Shown: piece by piece, positions 15,862 through 24,104 of the stretch
Numbering within the stretch: position 1 is the first letter of the stretch
Layout: each line of letters starts with the position of its first letter
DNA from: Acidisphaera sp. S103
Lineage (GTDB): Bacteria > Pseudomonadota > Alphaproteobacteria > Acetobacterales > Acetobacteraceae
Direction of reading: 5' to 3'
NCBI RefSeq assembly: GCF_009765975.1
Contig: NZ_LMUJ01000088.1
Span: 1 to 38,649 of the forward strand
Length of the DNA: 38,649 nt
The notes under the pieces: model-generated
What the model was told of the DNA's origin: nothing
What the model saw: the letters and a program-made list of their open reading frames with translations, nothing else
The model's database searches: none
Program-made: the position numbers and the translations under genes

Positions 15862-16880
15862 ACCTGGTCGCCGCCACCACTCGTGCCGTCGAACGCCTAC
15901 CGCTGCCGGATAGCATTACCCGCGCCGGCATCGCCATGCTGGTTAGTCGCACCAGCCGCAAGCTCGACCATACCGATCGGATGATCGAACAGAGCTTCGC
16001 AAGCGAAATGGACGCATTCCCGATCGCCGTCCGTCCCGACGCCGCCAACGACCAGCACTACGAATTACCACCCGAATTCTTCACATTGATCCTGGGGCCA
16101 CATCGTAAATATTCCAGCTGTCTTTATGATGGCGCCTCGACCCTGGCCGAAGCCGAACGCCGTGCGCTAGAGGTGACGGCGGAACACGCGGATCTGTTGG
16201 ACAACCACGACATCCTGGAGCTTGGCTGCGGTTGGGGATCGCTCTCGCTTTGGATGGCTGAGCGTTTGCCCAATGCGCGTATCACCGCAGTCTCCAACTC
16301 TCACGGTCAGCGAGGATTCATCGAATCCCAGGCATCCGCGCGAGGTCTCCGCAATCTACGAGTCATTACCGCTGATATGAACGATTTCGATCCCGGCCAA
16401 CGCTTTGACCGGATCGTTTCAGTCGAAATGTGGGAACATATGTCGAATTGGCAAGCACTTTTGAAGCGTGTACGCGGCTGGACCCGTGATGATGGCAGGC
16501 TATTCCTCCATGTCTTCAGTCACCGCACCCAGCCCTACCGTTTTGACACCGCCGACCGCTCGGACTGGATCGCCCAGCACTTCTTCACCGGCGGCATCAT
16601 GCCCAGCCACAACATGATCCGTCATCTCAATGCCGATTTTGTTGTGGAGCAGGATTGGCGCTGGAACGGACAGCATTACTGCCGTACGGCTAGGGATTGG
16701 TTGGCCAACTACGACGCAAACATTGAAGCGATTAATCAGATCCTGACAGTGGTCTACGGCCAAGATGCCGCGCTATGGCGCCGGCGCTGGAGGTTGTTTT
16801 TCCTGGCGACAGCGGGACTCTTTGGCGCGCGGGGCGGTGATGCCTGGGGCGTCAGCCATTACCGCCTACGTCCCGCATGA
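15858..16880 (+). CDS. Cyclopropane-fatty-acid-synthase-like SAM methyltransferase (second copy)
   Basis: The GTG start at 15858 overlaps the hydrolase stop by 4 bases; the product is 340 residues. It lacks most of the N-terminal lipid-binding domain of classical Cfa but keeps the catalytic half: NDQHYELPPEFF, YSSCLYDGASTLAEAE, the SAM loop ILELGCGWGSLSLWMAE, VSVEMWEHMSNW and LFLHVFSHRTQPYRFD. The site Glu and His are kept, while Ser stands at the aligned Cys position. It is clearly different from the first copy at 10263-11495, so the two are unlikely to be redundant. It is co-transcribed with sigma and chrR and followed by a membrane protein at an ATGA overlap. A second methylation on the same acyl chain is a possible role. 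Confidence 0.87.
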   Translation: MNLVAATTRAVERLPLPDSITRAGIAMLVSRTSRKLDHTDRMIEQSFASEMDAFPIAVRPDAANDQHYELPPEFFTLILGPHRKYSSCLYDGASTLAEAERRALEVTAEHADLLDNHDILELGCGWGSLSLWMAERLPNARITAVSNSHGQRGFIESQASARGLRNLRVITADMNDFDPGQRFDRIVSVEMWEHMSNWQALLKRVRGWTRDDGRLFLHVFSHRTQPYRFDTADRSDWIAQHFFTGGIMPSHNMIRHLNADFVVEQDWRWNGQHYCRTARDWLANYDANIEAINQILTVVYGQDAALWRRRWRLFFLATAGLFGARGGDAWGVSHYRLRPA

Positions 16881-17443
16881 CCGTGCTGGCGTGGTTGAAA
16901 GCTTACGCCGCCCATGACGATCCGGCCACCCACGCGGCCAACATCGTGGCCATGGTTGTCGGCTGGAACGGCCTATTCTATCCAATCTACATGGTATTTC
17001 TGCTTGGATGGCAGATCGCAAGGCCGTCCCTTCTCACGACACTTGCCACTCCGTTTTTCCTCGCGATCCCTTTCATATCGAGGCGATCGTCGGTCGCCGG
17101 CCGTCTGCTGTTGCCGCTGATCGGCGCGGCAAACACGGTGTGGTGCCTGAAGCTGTTAGGGGGGGACAGCGGCATCGATCTGTTTTTTCTCCCCTGCGCT
17201 ATCTTGGCTGTGTTGTTGTACCGCCGTAAGGAAAAGCCGTCTTTTCTGCTCGGCCTTTTCGTTCCGTTTCTATTGAACTTCCTGCCGACCACATTCTTGG
17301 GCGCACCACTGATCCTACTCAATAGCGGTCAGGCATCCTCCATGAGGACACTTAACGAAAGTTGCGTTATCTGTTTGATCGTCTTCATCGCTTTTCAGTT
17401 TTCCAGCCTGCTCCGCAATGGAGCGGATGACTGTAATTGTTGA
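16877..17443 (+). CDS. Multi-pass membrane protein of unknown function, last gene of the sigma operon
   Basis: This 188-residue protein has about five hydrophobic segments (for example residues 20-45, 50-66, 74-92, 100-116, 120-150 and 162-180) and few charged residues. I do not recognise the family. It overlaps the second CFA-like gene by ATGA, so it is very likely co-expressed with the ECF sigma regulon and located in the inner membrane. It ends in a Cys-containing tail (GADDCNC). ISKra4 sequence begins about 230 bases downstream, so distal operon genes, if any existed, have been displaced. Confidence 0.7.
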   Translation: MTVLAWLKAYAAHDDPATHAANIVAMVVGWNGLFYPIYMVFLLGWQIARPSLLTTLATPFFLAIPFISRRSSVAGRLLLPLIGAANTVWCLKLLGGDSGIDLFFLPCAILAVLLYRRKEKPSFLLGLFVPFLLNFLPTTFLGAPLILLNSGQASSMRTLNESCVICLIVFIAFQFSSLLRNGADDCNC

Positions 17444-17669
17444 TTTATTGGCGAGCCATCGGGTCTGGCAAATGTCCGCCTTTGGACGCACCAAATTTGG
17501 CAGTGGGCGCCGGGTTGGGTTGACAGCTGCCATTTACGCATACACACGAGGCGGCCACGATATTGACCGCGTGACGTGCTACTCTGGCCAACGCCCGCCG
17601 CGGGCCGGCTTGTGATAGATTGCCTTGTACGGCCGGATTGTGCAGATTGCCCTTGAGAGCACGCAATCC

Positions 17670-19113
17670 TGTGGGGTTCATTACGCTGCCAATGCGGCTA
17701 TTTCATTGCCGTTTGCGAGGCGGAAGCCGGGATAGCGACGACAGAAGGCGTCCTCGAGCGTATCGTTCAGCACCGCTGTTCGCACGTCGAGGAAGGGCTG
17801 CACTGTTGCCCTGTTCCAGCGCATCTGCTGTTTCTTGTTCATGCGTTTGGCGATGATCTCGTTGACGGCACTCTCCACGAATGAGGTCGAGATCGGTTCG
17901 CCATTCCGGCGCCGAGCGGCGTAATGGGCCAGCGCTCCCTGGTTCCGCTCGAGGTAGGCCAGCAGATCGCTGACATGGTGTTCCAGGCGCCCGATGCCAG
18001 CTATTCCGTGTGTGGATGTACGCCGCGCCCAGCGGCAGAGCGCCGCGAGCTTGCGCCGGCATCCCGGCCAACGCCCATGCCACAAGCGCCACTTCGCACG
18101 CTTCAGTCCCTGAACCGCCTCGGCGGCTAGGTGCACGTCCGCCGCGCCAATGCCGCGAGCGGCCTGCAGGGCGTGTTCGAAGCGCACCGCGGCGTGCCAC
18201 CAATCCAGCACGATTGTGGCATTCGGCAGCGCCTCGCGTTGCAGCCGCCACAGTCCGGCATCGCCGTCGCACAACACCGTCGCCGGCGTGTCCGCCGTTA
18301 CGCCGGCCATAACGAGCGCTCGCTTGAACGCACCGGATGCAATCGCCGGGCTGTTGCGTGCGAAAGCGAAGCGGGACTGGCTGCACTGAGCGCCGATCAC
18401 CTTGCCAGCGATCACTTCAAAATGCCGCTCGTCCCGCCGGTGCCGGCTGCGGACGTAACCGCCATCAAGCCCCACAACGACGGGTTCGGCTGGCCGCGGC
18501 GTCGCCGTCGTTGTGACAGTCGGCTGCACAACGGCCTCACCGATCCGCATGGTTCTGTTCCGCACCGTGCCCGCGTTCGGTGCCCCGCTCACAGGCAACA
18601 GCTCCGACAGGAGATCCGCGACCTTGCCAAATGGCGCCAGCGCCGCATATCGCGCCGTCACATAGGCCAGTTCGGGCGCCACGGTCGCGGCCTCGAGGTC
18701 GAACGCGGCGAAGCTCTTTGCTTCGCACCCATTCTGGCAGGGACAGGTGAGCAAGCGCCGAATCCGAATTGGAACGTCGCCGAACAGCGAGCGGAATGTC
18801 GCGGTGTAATGCCCCTTGCTGGATAGCCGACGCCCGCAAGCCGCACAGGTGCAGTGATGCTCATCGGCGATCGTCACCTGTGTCGGGATAATCTCCGCCT
18901 GGAGGGCGGAGGTGAGCTGCTTCGCCTCGGCGAGACGGAGCCCGAGGTCGGACAGGCTTGCCTGCTGATCGCGTTCAATGCGTGCCACTTCGACCTCCGT
19001 CGTCTCACCGGCCTGCAACTCCGTCACCAGCTTGACCCGCCACACCAGTTTCTCCATCAGCTCCCCCTCGTCCCGTGAGCTCAAGATCTACCGTAACCGG
19101 AACAAACCCCACA
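17670..19113 (-). mobile_element. ISKra4-family insertion sequence (ends tentative)
   Basis: The transposase identifies the family. Candidate ends are TGTGGGGTT at 17670-17678 and its inverted partner AACCCCACA at 19105-19113, with weaker similarity inside. No target duplication was confirmed. The element separates the ECF/lipid locus from a broken enoyl-CoA hydratase gene. The 226 bases before it (17444-17669) hold no recognisable gene. Confidence 0.55.
17681..19057 (-). CDS. ISKra4-family transposase
   Basis: ATG at 19055-19057 (MEKLVWRVKLVTELQAG) has a strong GAGGGGGAG ribosome site just upstream, so it is preferred over the TTG at 19084; the product is 458 residues. It begins with a coiled N-terminus, then a zinc-finger-like segment (CTCAACGRRLSSKG, CPCQNGC) and an RNase-H-like DDE core: Asp in VVVGLDGGYVRSR, Asp in IVLDWWHAAVRF and Glu in STSFVESAVNEIIAKRMNK, where the KKQQMRW block follows. 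No stop or frameshift is seen. Confidence 0.9.
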   Translation of the reverse strand: MEKLVWRVKLVTELQAGETTEVEVARIERDQQASLSDLGLRLAEAKQLTSALQAEIIPTQVTIADEHHCTCAACGRRLSSKGHYTATFRSLFGDVPIRIRRLLTCPCQNGCEAKSFAAFDLEAATVAPELAYVTARYAALAPFGKVADLLSELLPVSGAPNAGTVRNRTMRIGEAVVQPTVTTTATPRPAEPVVVGLDGGYVRSRHRRDERHFEVIAGKVIGAQCSQSRFAFARNSPAIASGAFKRALVMAGVTADTPATVLCDGDAGLWRLQREALPNATIVLDWWHAAVRFEHALQAARGIGAADVHLAAEAVQGLKRAKWRLWHGRWPGCRRKLAALCRWARRTSTHGIAGIGRLEHHVSDLLAYLERNQGALAHYAARRRNGEPISTSFVESAVNEIIAKRMNKKQQMRWNRATVQPFLDVRTAVLNDTLEDAFCRRYPGFRLANGNEIAALAA

Positions 19114-19203
19114 AGTTTACATGCTCCCTCGACTGCTTCGCGCCAGCAGAGTGTGCCAACTTCTTCCGGCACGCCGGATATTTCCAGTCAGCCTGAAAAC
19201 GCT

Positions 19204-19404
19204 CTAGTGATCCAGGTCGAGACCTGCCGAGAACACCCTGCCCGTCCCGGTTAAAATGACAGCGCAGTCCTCGAACTCAGTTTCGAGGCAATCGAACGCG
19301 GCGTGAAGATCGTCAAAGAACGGCGGGTTTTGCGCATTGACCTTGTTCGTGTTCATCGTGACCATGGCGACGTGGTCGTGCCTGCGTTCGATCGTCCAGG
19401 GCAT
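19204..19404 (-). pseudogene. Enoyl-CoA hydratase/isomerase (crotonase), N-terminal fragment
   Basis: Sixty-six residues, from MPWTIERRHDHVAMVTMNTN to GTGRVFSAGLDLDH, are the N-terminal crotonase fold with the first oxyanion-hole strand (VFSAGLD). Full family members are about 240-260 residues, so roughly three quarters is missing. A TAG at 19204-19206 ends the frame where sequence next to ISKra4 begins, so the truncation is probably IS-related. The start keeps a strong ribosome site (GGAGGAGG) about 8 bases upstream, so the peptide might still be made. Confidence 0.8.
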
Positions 19405-19731
19405 AATGATCCTCCTCCATGTTTCGCGAGCGGTCGGTCATTTGCGCGCAAAAGTCCCGCTCTCAGTTGATCGCGCATGGAATCGACGAGTTCCTTAGGA
19501 TAACTGCTAGCCTTGTAAGCCGAAGTATAGATGAAAACGAGCACCGCGAACTGCAGCTGTTGAACGAAGCGGACGTGAGCACCGCTGAATGCCTGAAAGC
19601 CGGTCTCCAGACCAATCAGCGCCTCTTCGCCATCGGGATGACGGCGATCGCACCGGGGGAACTCGCCTCGGCCAGCCCGCACGGTGCAAGCGTGGTCTCT
19701 CGACCCCTGATAGCGATCATCGAGGCTCTCT
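19405..19731. other. Region between the crotonase fragment and the aldolase; no gene seen
   Basis: Apart from the GGAGGAGG ribosome site at about 19411-19419, no reading frame here resembles a known protein. It may contain the 3' end of the long leftward catabolic operon. No convincing terminator hairpin with a T-run was found. Confidence 0.4.
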
Positions 19732-20433
19732 CTACCCCGAAGCCAAGGCACGCATACGCTTCAGCCCCACGCGCAGAAAGGGATCGGAGTGGATGTAGAA
19801 AAATTGCACGCCCGCCGTGACCCAACGCGCGATCTCGTGTTCAAAAACCAACGTTCCCGCAATTTTCCCCGCCTCTCGGATCTTCGCGACTGCGCCCGCG
19901 ACGGCGTCCTGAACCGGCTGCGGCCGCTCTTCGCCCAACGGGACGCTCGGAAGATACCCCATTGACTGGGACAGGTCGCCCGGACCGATGAACAGGACGT
20001 CGACGCCGTCCACCTTGAGGATTTCGTCCAGGTTCGCGATCGCCTCCAGTGTCTCGATCATGCAAATCACCAGGCGATCTTCATAATCCGTCGGGCAAGC
20101 GTAGCGCATCGTCTCCATGATCGCGCGAGCCTGTGTAGCGGTTTCCACCATCGGCACCATCAGGCCGTCGGCGCCGCAGTTGAGATAGCGAATCATAGTC
20201 GAGCGCTGATGTGAGTCCGGTCGGACAATGCCACCGCCGCCCGCACCACGCGCGGCAGCCGCTATAGCACGCACCTCCTCGAAACTGGCACTGCCATGTT
20301 CGCAGTCCAGGAACACCGTGTCGGCACCCAACTCGCATAACCGAGCCGCCAATCCGGAGGACACGTGGTGTGCGTTGACCATCAGCAGTCGTTCGCCGTC
20401 TGATAGCCGGCGGCGCAGGGAGGCTCCGATCAT
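19732..20433 (-). CDS. HpcH/HpaI aldolase/citrate lyase family protein
   Basis: The ATG at 20431-20433 with AAAGGA upstream gives a 233-residue protein (MIGASLRRRLSDGERLLMVN). Class II pyruvate aldolase motifs are present: DTVFLDCEHGSASFEEVRA (metal/substrate region), GADGLMVPMVETATQA (metal-binding Glu) and VDVLFIGPGDLSQSMGYL. Such enzymes reversibly split 4-hydroxy-2-oxoacids into pyruvate and an aldehyde. It is the last gene of the catabolic operon, 13 bases after the aminotransferase, and may act on a keto acid produced by it. Confidence 0.87.
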   Translation of the reverse strand: MIGASLRRRLSDGERLLMVNAHHVSSGLAARLCELGADTVFLDCEHGSASFEEVRAIAAAARGAGGGGIVRPDSHQRSTMIRYLNCGADGLMVPMVETATQARAIMETMRYACPTDYEDRLVICMIETLEAIANLDEILKVDGVDVLFIGPGDLSQSMGYLPSVPLGEERPQPVQDAVAGAVAKIREAGKIAGTLVFEHEIARWVTAGVQFFYIHSDPFLRVGLKRMRALASG

Positions 20434-20446
20434 CGCGATAGTCCTT

Positions 20447-21661
20447 TCACTGTAAACCGTGGCAGAACGCCTGAATGCGGGCACACCCTTCGCGTAACGA
20501 CGCGGTGTCCGTTGCATACGACACGCGCACGTATGGGCTCATCCCGTAAGCGGATCCCTGCACGGTGGCGACGTGCTTTTCCTCCAACAGGGCCGCGACG
20601 AAGTCGGTGTCGGTGTCGATCCGCCGGCCACCCTGACTGGTCTTGCCGAGGCATCCGGCGATATTCGGAAAGACGTAGAATGCACCTTCCGGCTTGTGGC
20701 AGCTAATGCCAGGCGCCTGGTTTAAAAGATCGACGACCAGATCACGGCGTTCACGATACACCGCTGCTCGGTCGCGCAGGAAGTCCTGCGGGCCATCCAG
20801 CGCCGCGATGGTTGCCGCCTGCCCGACCGTGGAGACGCCGTTGGTCGATTGGCCCTGCACGTTGTCCATCGCCTTGATCAGCGCCGCGGGACCGCCGCAG
20901 AAGCCAATACGCCAGCCGGTCATCGCGTAGGTCTTGGACGCACCGTTCACCGTCAGCGTCCGCGTCTTCAGGCGTGGCTCGACTTCGGCGATCGTGCAGA
21001 ACCTGAACCCGTCATAGATCAGGTGTTCATACATATCGTCCGTCATGATCAGGATGTTCGGATACCGCAGCAGCACGCTCGCGATCGCCTGCATGTCGTC
21101 GCGTGAACAGGCCGCACCGCTTGGATTGTTCGGAAAATTGAACAACACCCACTTGGTCCGCGGCGTGATCGCCGCTTCCAGCGCGGCTGCCTGAAGCTTG
21201 AAGCCGTTGTTCTGTGGGCAGTTCACAAACACCGGGGTTGCACCAGCGAACTTCGCCATATCGGCGTAGCTGATCCACGCCGGAGTCGGAATGATCACCT
21301 CATCGCCGGTATTGCAGGTCGCCATCAGCGCATCGAAAATCGCCTGCTTTCCGCCGTTGGCGATCAGGATCTCCTCCAGCGCGTAGTCGAGGCCATTGTC
21401 ACGACGGAATTTACGCCGCACCGCCTCCTTCAACGCTTTCGTTCCGCTGACGGGCAGATACTTGGTGTCGCCGGCCAGCGCGGCTGCGTGCGCCGCGGCG
21501 ATGACATGGTCGGGTGTGGCGAAATCGGGCTCACCCATGGCCAACCCGATGACCTTGACACCGGCCGCGCGCAACTGGCGGGCCTTCTCGGCCATCGCGG
21601 TGGAGGCGGATTCCGCGACGCCATTCAAACGATCGGCTAACGTCCACATGGCTGGGCTCAT
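20447..21661 (-). CDS. PLP-dependent class I/II aminotransferase (aspartate aminotransferase-like)
   Basis: The ATG at 21659-21661 overlaps the SDR stop by ATGA, giving 404 residues (MSPAMWTLADRLNGVAESAS). Fold-type I aminotransferase features are clear: LAMGEPDFATPDHV, PVSGTKALKEAV, the PLP-Lys in VNGASKTYAMTGWRIGF, NNPSGAACS, and the C-terminal substrate-binding Arg in YVRVSYATD. It should transfer an amino group between an amino acid and a 2-oxoacid. Its place after hydantoinase genes suggests that it deaminates the amino acid released from the opened ring or amide substrate. Confidence 0.9.
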   Translation of the reverse strand: MSPAMWTLADRLNGVAESASTAMAEKARQLRAAGVKVIGLAMGEPDFATPDHVIAAAHAAALAGDTKYLPVSGTKALKEAVRRKFRRDNGLDYALEEILIANGGKQAIFDALMATCNTGDEVIIPTPAWISYADMAKFAGATPVFVNCPQNNGFKLQAAALEAAITPRTKWVLFNFPNNPSGAACSRDDMQAIASVLLRYPNILIMTDDMYEHLIYDGFRFCTIAEVEPRLKTRTLTVNGASKTYAMTGWRIGFCGGPAALIKAMDNVQGQSTNGVSTVGQAATIAALDGPQDFLRDRAAVYRERRDLVVDLLNQAPGISCHKPEGAFYVFPNIAGCLGKTSQGGRRIDTDTDFVAALLEEKHVATVQGSAYGMSPYVRVSYATDTASLREGCARIQAFCHGLQ

Positions 21662-22455
21662 TTCTCCGAATAGGATGGACGTCCGAAATCGCGGCTGATC
21701 TCGATGTCCGGCCCCTGGTCGCGGGGGAAGGTCGGTGATATCGGCACTTCTTCGATTGTCGTTCCGGCAGGCAGGGTGCAGCACAGCAGGATGACCTGGG
21801 CGACGGCGTCGGGGTCGATCATCCGCGTGCGTTCCTCGGCCGTAGGCGGGCGCGCCCGTGTGTCGAGGATCGGGGTATCCATTTCACCCGGCAGGATGGT
21901 GGTCGCGCGCAGCCCCTGGTGGCGATAGGTGGCGCGCAAGTAGCCCATGAAGTTGCCGACGGCCGCTTTCGCGGCGCCGTAGGGCGCGCCGCCCAAAAGG
22001 TTCGGCCGCACCGCGGCCAGCGAGGACACCGTAATGATGCTCCCTTCCCCACGGTCCAGCATGTCGGGCAACACTGCCTTCACAGCTGCATAGACAGAGG
22101 TCAGGTTGGCGGCGATGGTCTCATCCCACTGGTCGTCGGGCATCCAGCGAAGGTTCTTGACCGACGGCGCCGACCCGGCGTTGTTCACCAGGATGTCGAC
22201 CGGACCAGGGTCCGTTCGGATCGCGGCGAACAGCGCGGCGACATCCGCCGGGATCGCCAGATCGCAGGGCATCGCTCGCGCATCGCCACCGGCCGCGACG
22301 ATCGACGCAGCGACGTCTTCAAGCGGAACGGGGCGACGGCCAACCAGCACCGTCCGCGCACCTGCCTGGGCCAGTCGGCGTGCGGTAGCGGCACCGAGGC
22401 CGCTGCCCGCCCCCGTCACCACGGCGATGCGCCCGGTCAGAGGGCGATCAGACAT
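21658..22455 (-). CDS. Short-chain dehydrogenase/reductase (SDR)
   Basis: The 265-residue protein has classical SDR motifs: cofactor loop VVTGAGSGLGAATARRLAQA, structural VNNAGSAPS, catalytic Ser in ITVSSLAAVRP and YxxxK in PYGAAKAAV. Arg after the glycine-rich loop (VGRRPVPL) favours NADP(H). It would oxidise or reduce an alcohol/carbonyl intermediate of the pathway. It begins inside the end of the extended hydantoinase B frame (stop 22448-22450), the tight spacing seen elsewhere in this operon. Confidence 0.9.
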   Translation of the reverse strand: MSDRPLTGRIAVVTGAGSGLGAATARRLAQAGARTVLVGRRPVPLEDVAASIVAAGGDARAMPCDLAIPADVAALFAAIRTDPGPVDILVNNAGSAPSVKNLRWMPDDQWDETIAANLTSVYAAVKAVLPDMLDRGEGSIITVSSLAAVRPNLLGGAPYGAAKAAVGNFMGYLRATYRHQGLRATTILPGEMDTPILDTRARPPTAEERTRMIDPDAVAQVILLCCTLPAGTTIEEVPISPTFPRDQGPDIEISRDFGRPSYSEK

Positions 22456-22612
22456 GGCGATAATCCCCGGCGGCGCCTTGCGGCGTCACGAGGCCCTCGC
22501 GCAAGTCGTTCTCAATCAGCGCTGGAACGCGTTGCAGCGGGTCGCCCCAGCCGCCTCCGCCGGGAGTCTCGATCAGCAGGGCCTCACCGTGCTGCAGAAC
22601 GACGCGCCCCTA
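22448..22612 (-). other. In-frame continuation of hydantoinase B beyond the amber codon
   Basis: After TAG (22610-22612) the frame codes for 53 more residues, including HGEALLIETPGGGGWGDPLQ, the glycine-rich C-terminal block conserved in HyuB proteins, and ends at TGA 22448-22450. That stop overlaps the SDR start, the usual coupling in this operon. A single change (AAG to TAG is typical) would explain it. Confidence 0.75.
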
Positions 22613-24091
22613 GGACGGCGCCGGTTCATTGCCGCGGACCACCCGGCCCGGCGCGCCATCGGATCCACCCAGCACCCCAAAACACGGATATTTCACATGT
22701 TCGGTGTTCATATAAATGCTCATCGGCGCACCGGAGATGTTGCGGATCACGCCCCGCTGACCAAGCCCGCCGCGATATTCCCCCGCCCCTCCGGAATCGG
22801 CGATCAGTTCCTTACTTTCGATCACTACTGGGACGGAGCGTTCATAGATTTCGACCGGCGTGACCTTGCAGTTTGACGGAAAGCTCAACGTATCGTTGCC
22901 ATCCAAGCCTGACCGCCCGCCCTGACCGCCATGGAAATTCTGGATGCTGCTGAACGGTTGCCCGTTGGCACGTACACCGGTGCAGTTGATGCCCCAGATC
23001 GGGGCCCCACCACTGTCTGCCTGAACACGGTCGGGAAGCACCTCGGCCATCGCCCGGAAAATCAAGCTGGGGATCGTATGACCCACAAGGTTGCGCGCCG
23101 CCCCCGCCGCGGTCGGGCGCGGGTTGAGGATCGACCCCTCTGGCGCCTCATCCGTGCAGGGGATCGCACAGCCCTCATTATTCGGCGATGTCGGGTCCAG
23201 CAGGCATTTCAGCGCATACAGGCTGTGCGCGATGCGATAATGCGGTGCGACGTTGATGCCGTTTTCCACCTCGCCAGACGTTCCCGCGTAGTCCACGTGA
23301 ATGCGGTCGCCAATGACGTGGACGGCGGCTTTCAGAGTGACGTCCTCATTCACGCCGTCCAGTTTCATTTCGGCTCTATACACGCCGTCGGGCACCTCGC
23401 GGATGGCGCGCCGCATGTAGTCCTCGGACCGTGAGTAGATCGCCCTTGCCAGATCGGTCAGCGTGTCGAGCCGGTATTCCTCCAGGAATCCCACGACCTC
23501 GCGCCGCATCACCTCGTTCGCCGCGACCATCGAGTTGATGTCGCCCAGTACCTCCTCAGGCAGCCGCGAAGACGAGGCGATGATATCGAACACATCCTGG
23601 TTAATGACGCCCTCGTTGAAGAACTTCAGGATGGGCAACCGGATGCCTTCTTCGAAGACATCGACGGAATCCGGCGATTGCGGGCGTCCGCCGACGTCGG
23701 GCAAATGCGCGATACAACCCGCGTACGCGACGATCCGGCCCTGATGGAAGATCGGTGTCACCATCACCAAGTCCGGCGGATGACCGGTGCCGATACGCGC
23801 ATCGTTGGTCGCCAGCACGTCGCCGGGCTTCAATGTTCCCGGCGGGTGGACACGAAAGAAATGCTCCTTCACCGCCATCGGCAGGGTGGAGATGAACACC
23901 GGGATCGCCAGCGTGCATTGCGCCAGCGCGTTGCCGTCCGGATCCATCAGAACGGTGACGTAATCATGATTCTCCCGCACGATGGGGGAAAACGCGGTCC
24001 GCCCGAGGGCCAGATCGGCCTGGTCGGTGATAAAGACCAGGCGGTTCCACATCACCTGAAGCGCGACCGGATCGTTGAAGTCGATTTCCAT
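22610..24091 (-). CDS. Hydantoinase B/oxoprolinase subunit, ended early by an in-frame TAG
   Basis: The 493 residues (MEIDFNDPVALQVMWNRLVF onward) carry HyuB features: SPIVRENHDYVTVLMDPDGN, GDVLATNDARIGTGHPPDLV, YAGTSGEVENGINV and SGGAGEYRGGLGQRGVI. The frame stops at TAG 22610-22612, but the same frame continues after it with the family's usual C-terminus. HyuB partners HyuA in ATP-dependent opening of hydantoin or 5-oxoproline rings, or in related acetone/acetophenone carboxylases. The ribosome site GAGGGA lies 13-18 bases before ATG 24091. Because the partner HyuA also looks damaged, this may be a decaying pair; a sequencing error at the TAG is the main alternative. Confidence 0.85.
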   Translation of the reverse strand: MEIDFNDPVALQVMWNRLVFITDQADLALGRTAFSPIVRENHDYVTVLMDPDGNALAQCTLAIPVFISTLPMAVKEHFFRVHPPGTLKPGDVLATNDARIGTGHPPDLVMVTPIFHQGRIVAYAGCIAHLPDVGGRPQSPDSVDVFEEGIRLPILKFFNEGVINQDVFDIIASSSRLPEEVLGDINSMVAANEVMRREVVGFLEEYRLDTLTDLARAIYSRSEDYMRRAIREVPDGVYRAEMKLDGVNEDVTLKAAVHVIGDRIHVDYAGTSGEVENGINVAPHYRIAHSLYALKCLLDPTSPNNEGCAIPCTDEAPEGSILNPRPTAAGAARNLVGHTIPSLIFRAMAEVLPDRVQADSGGAPIWGINCTGVRANGQPFSSIQNFHGGQGGRSGLDGNDTLSFPSNCKVTPVEIYERSVPVVIESKELIADSGGAGEYRGGLGQRGVIRNISGAPMSIYMNTEHVKYPCFGVLGGSDGAPGRVVRGNEPAPS

Positions 24092-24104
24092 GGTAGGGCT
24101 TCCC

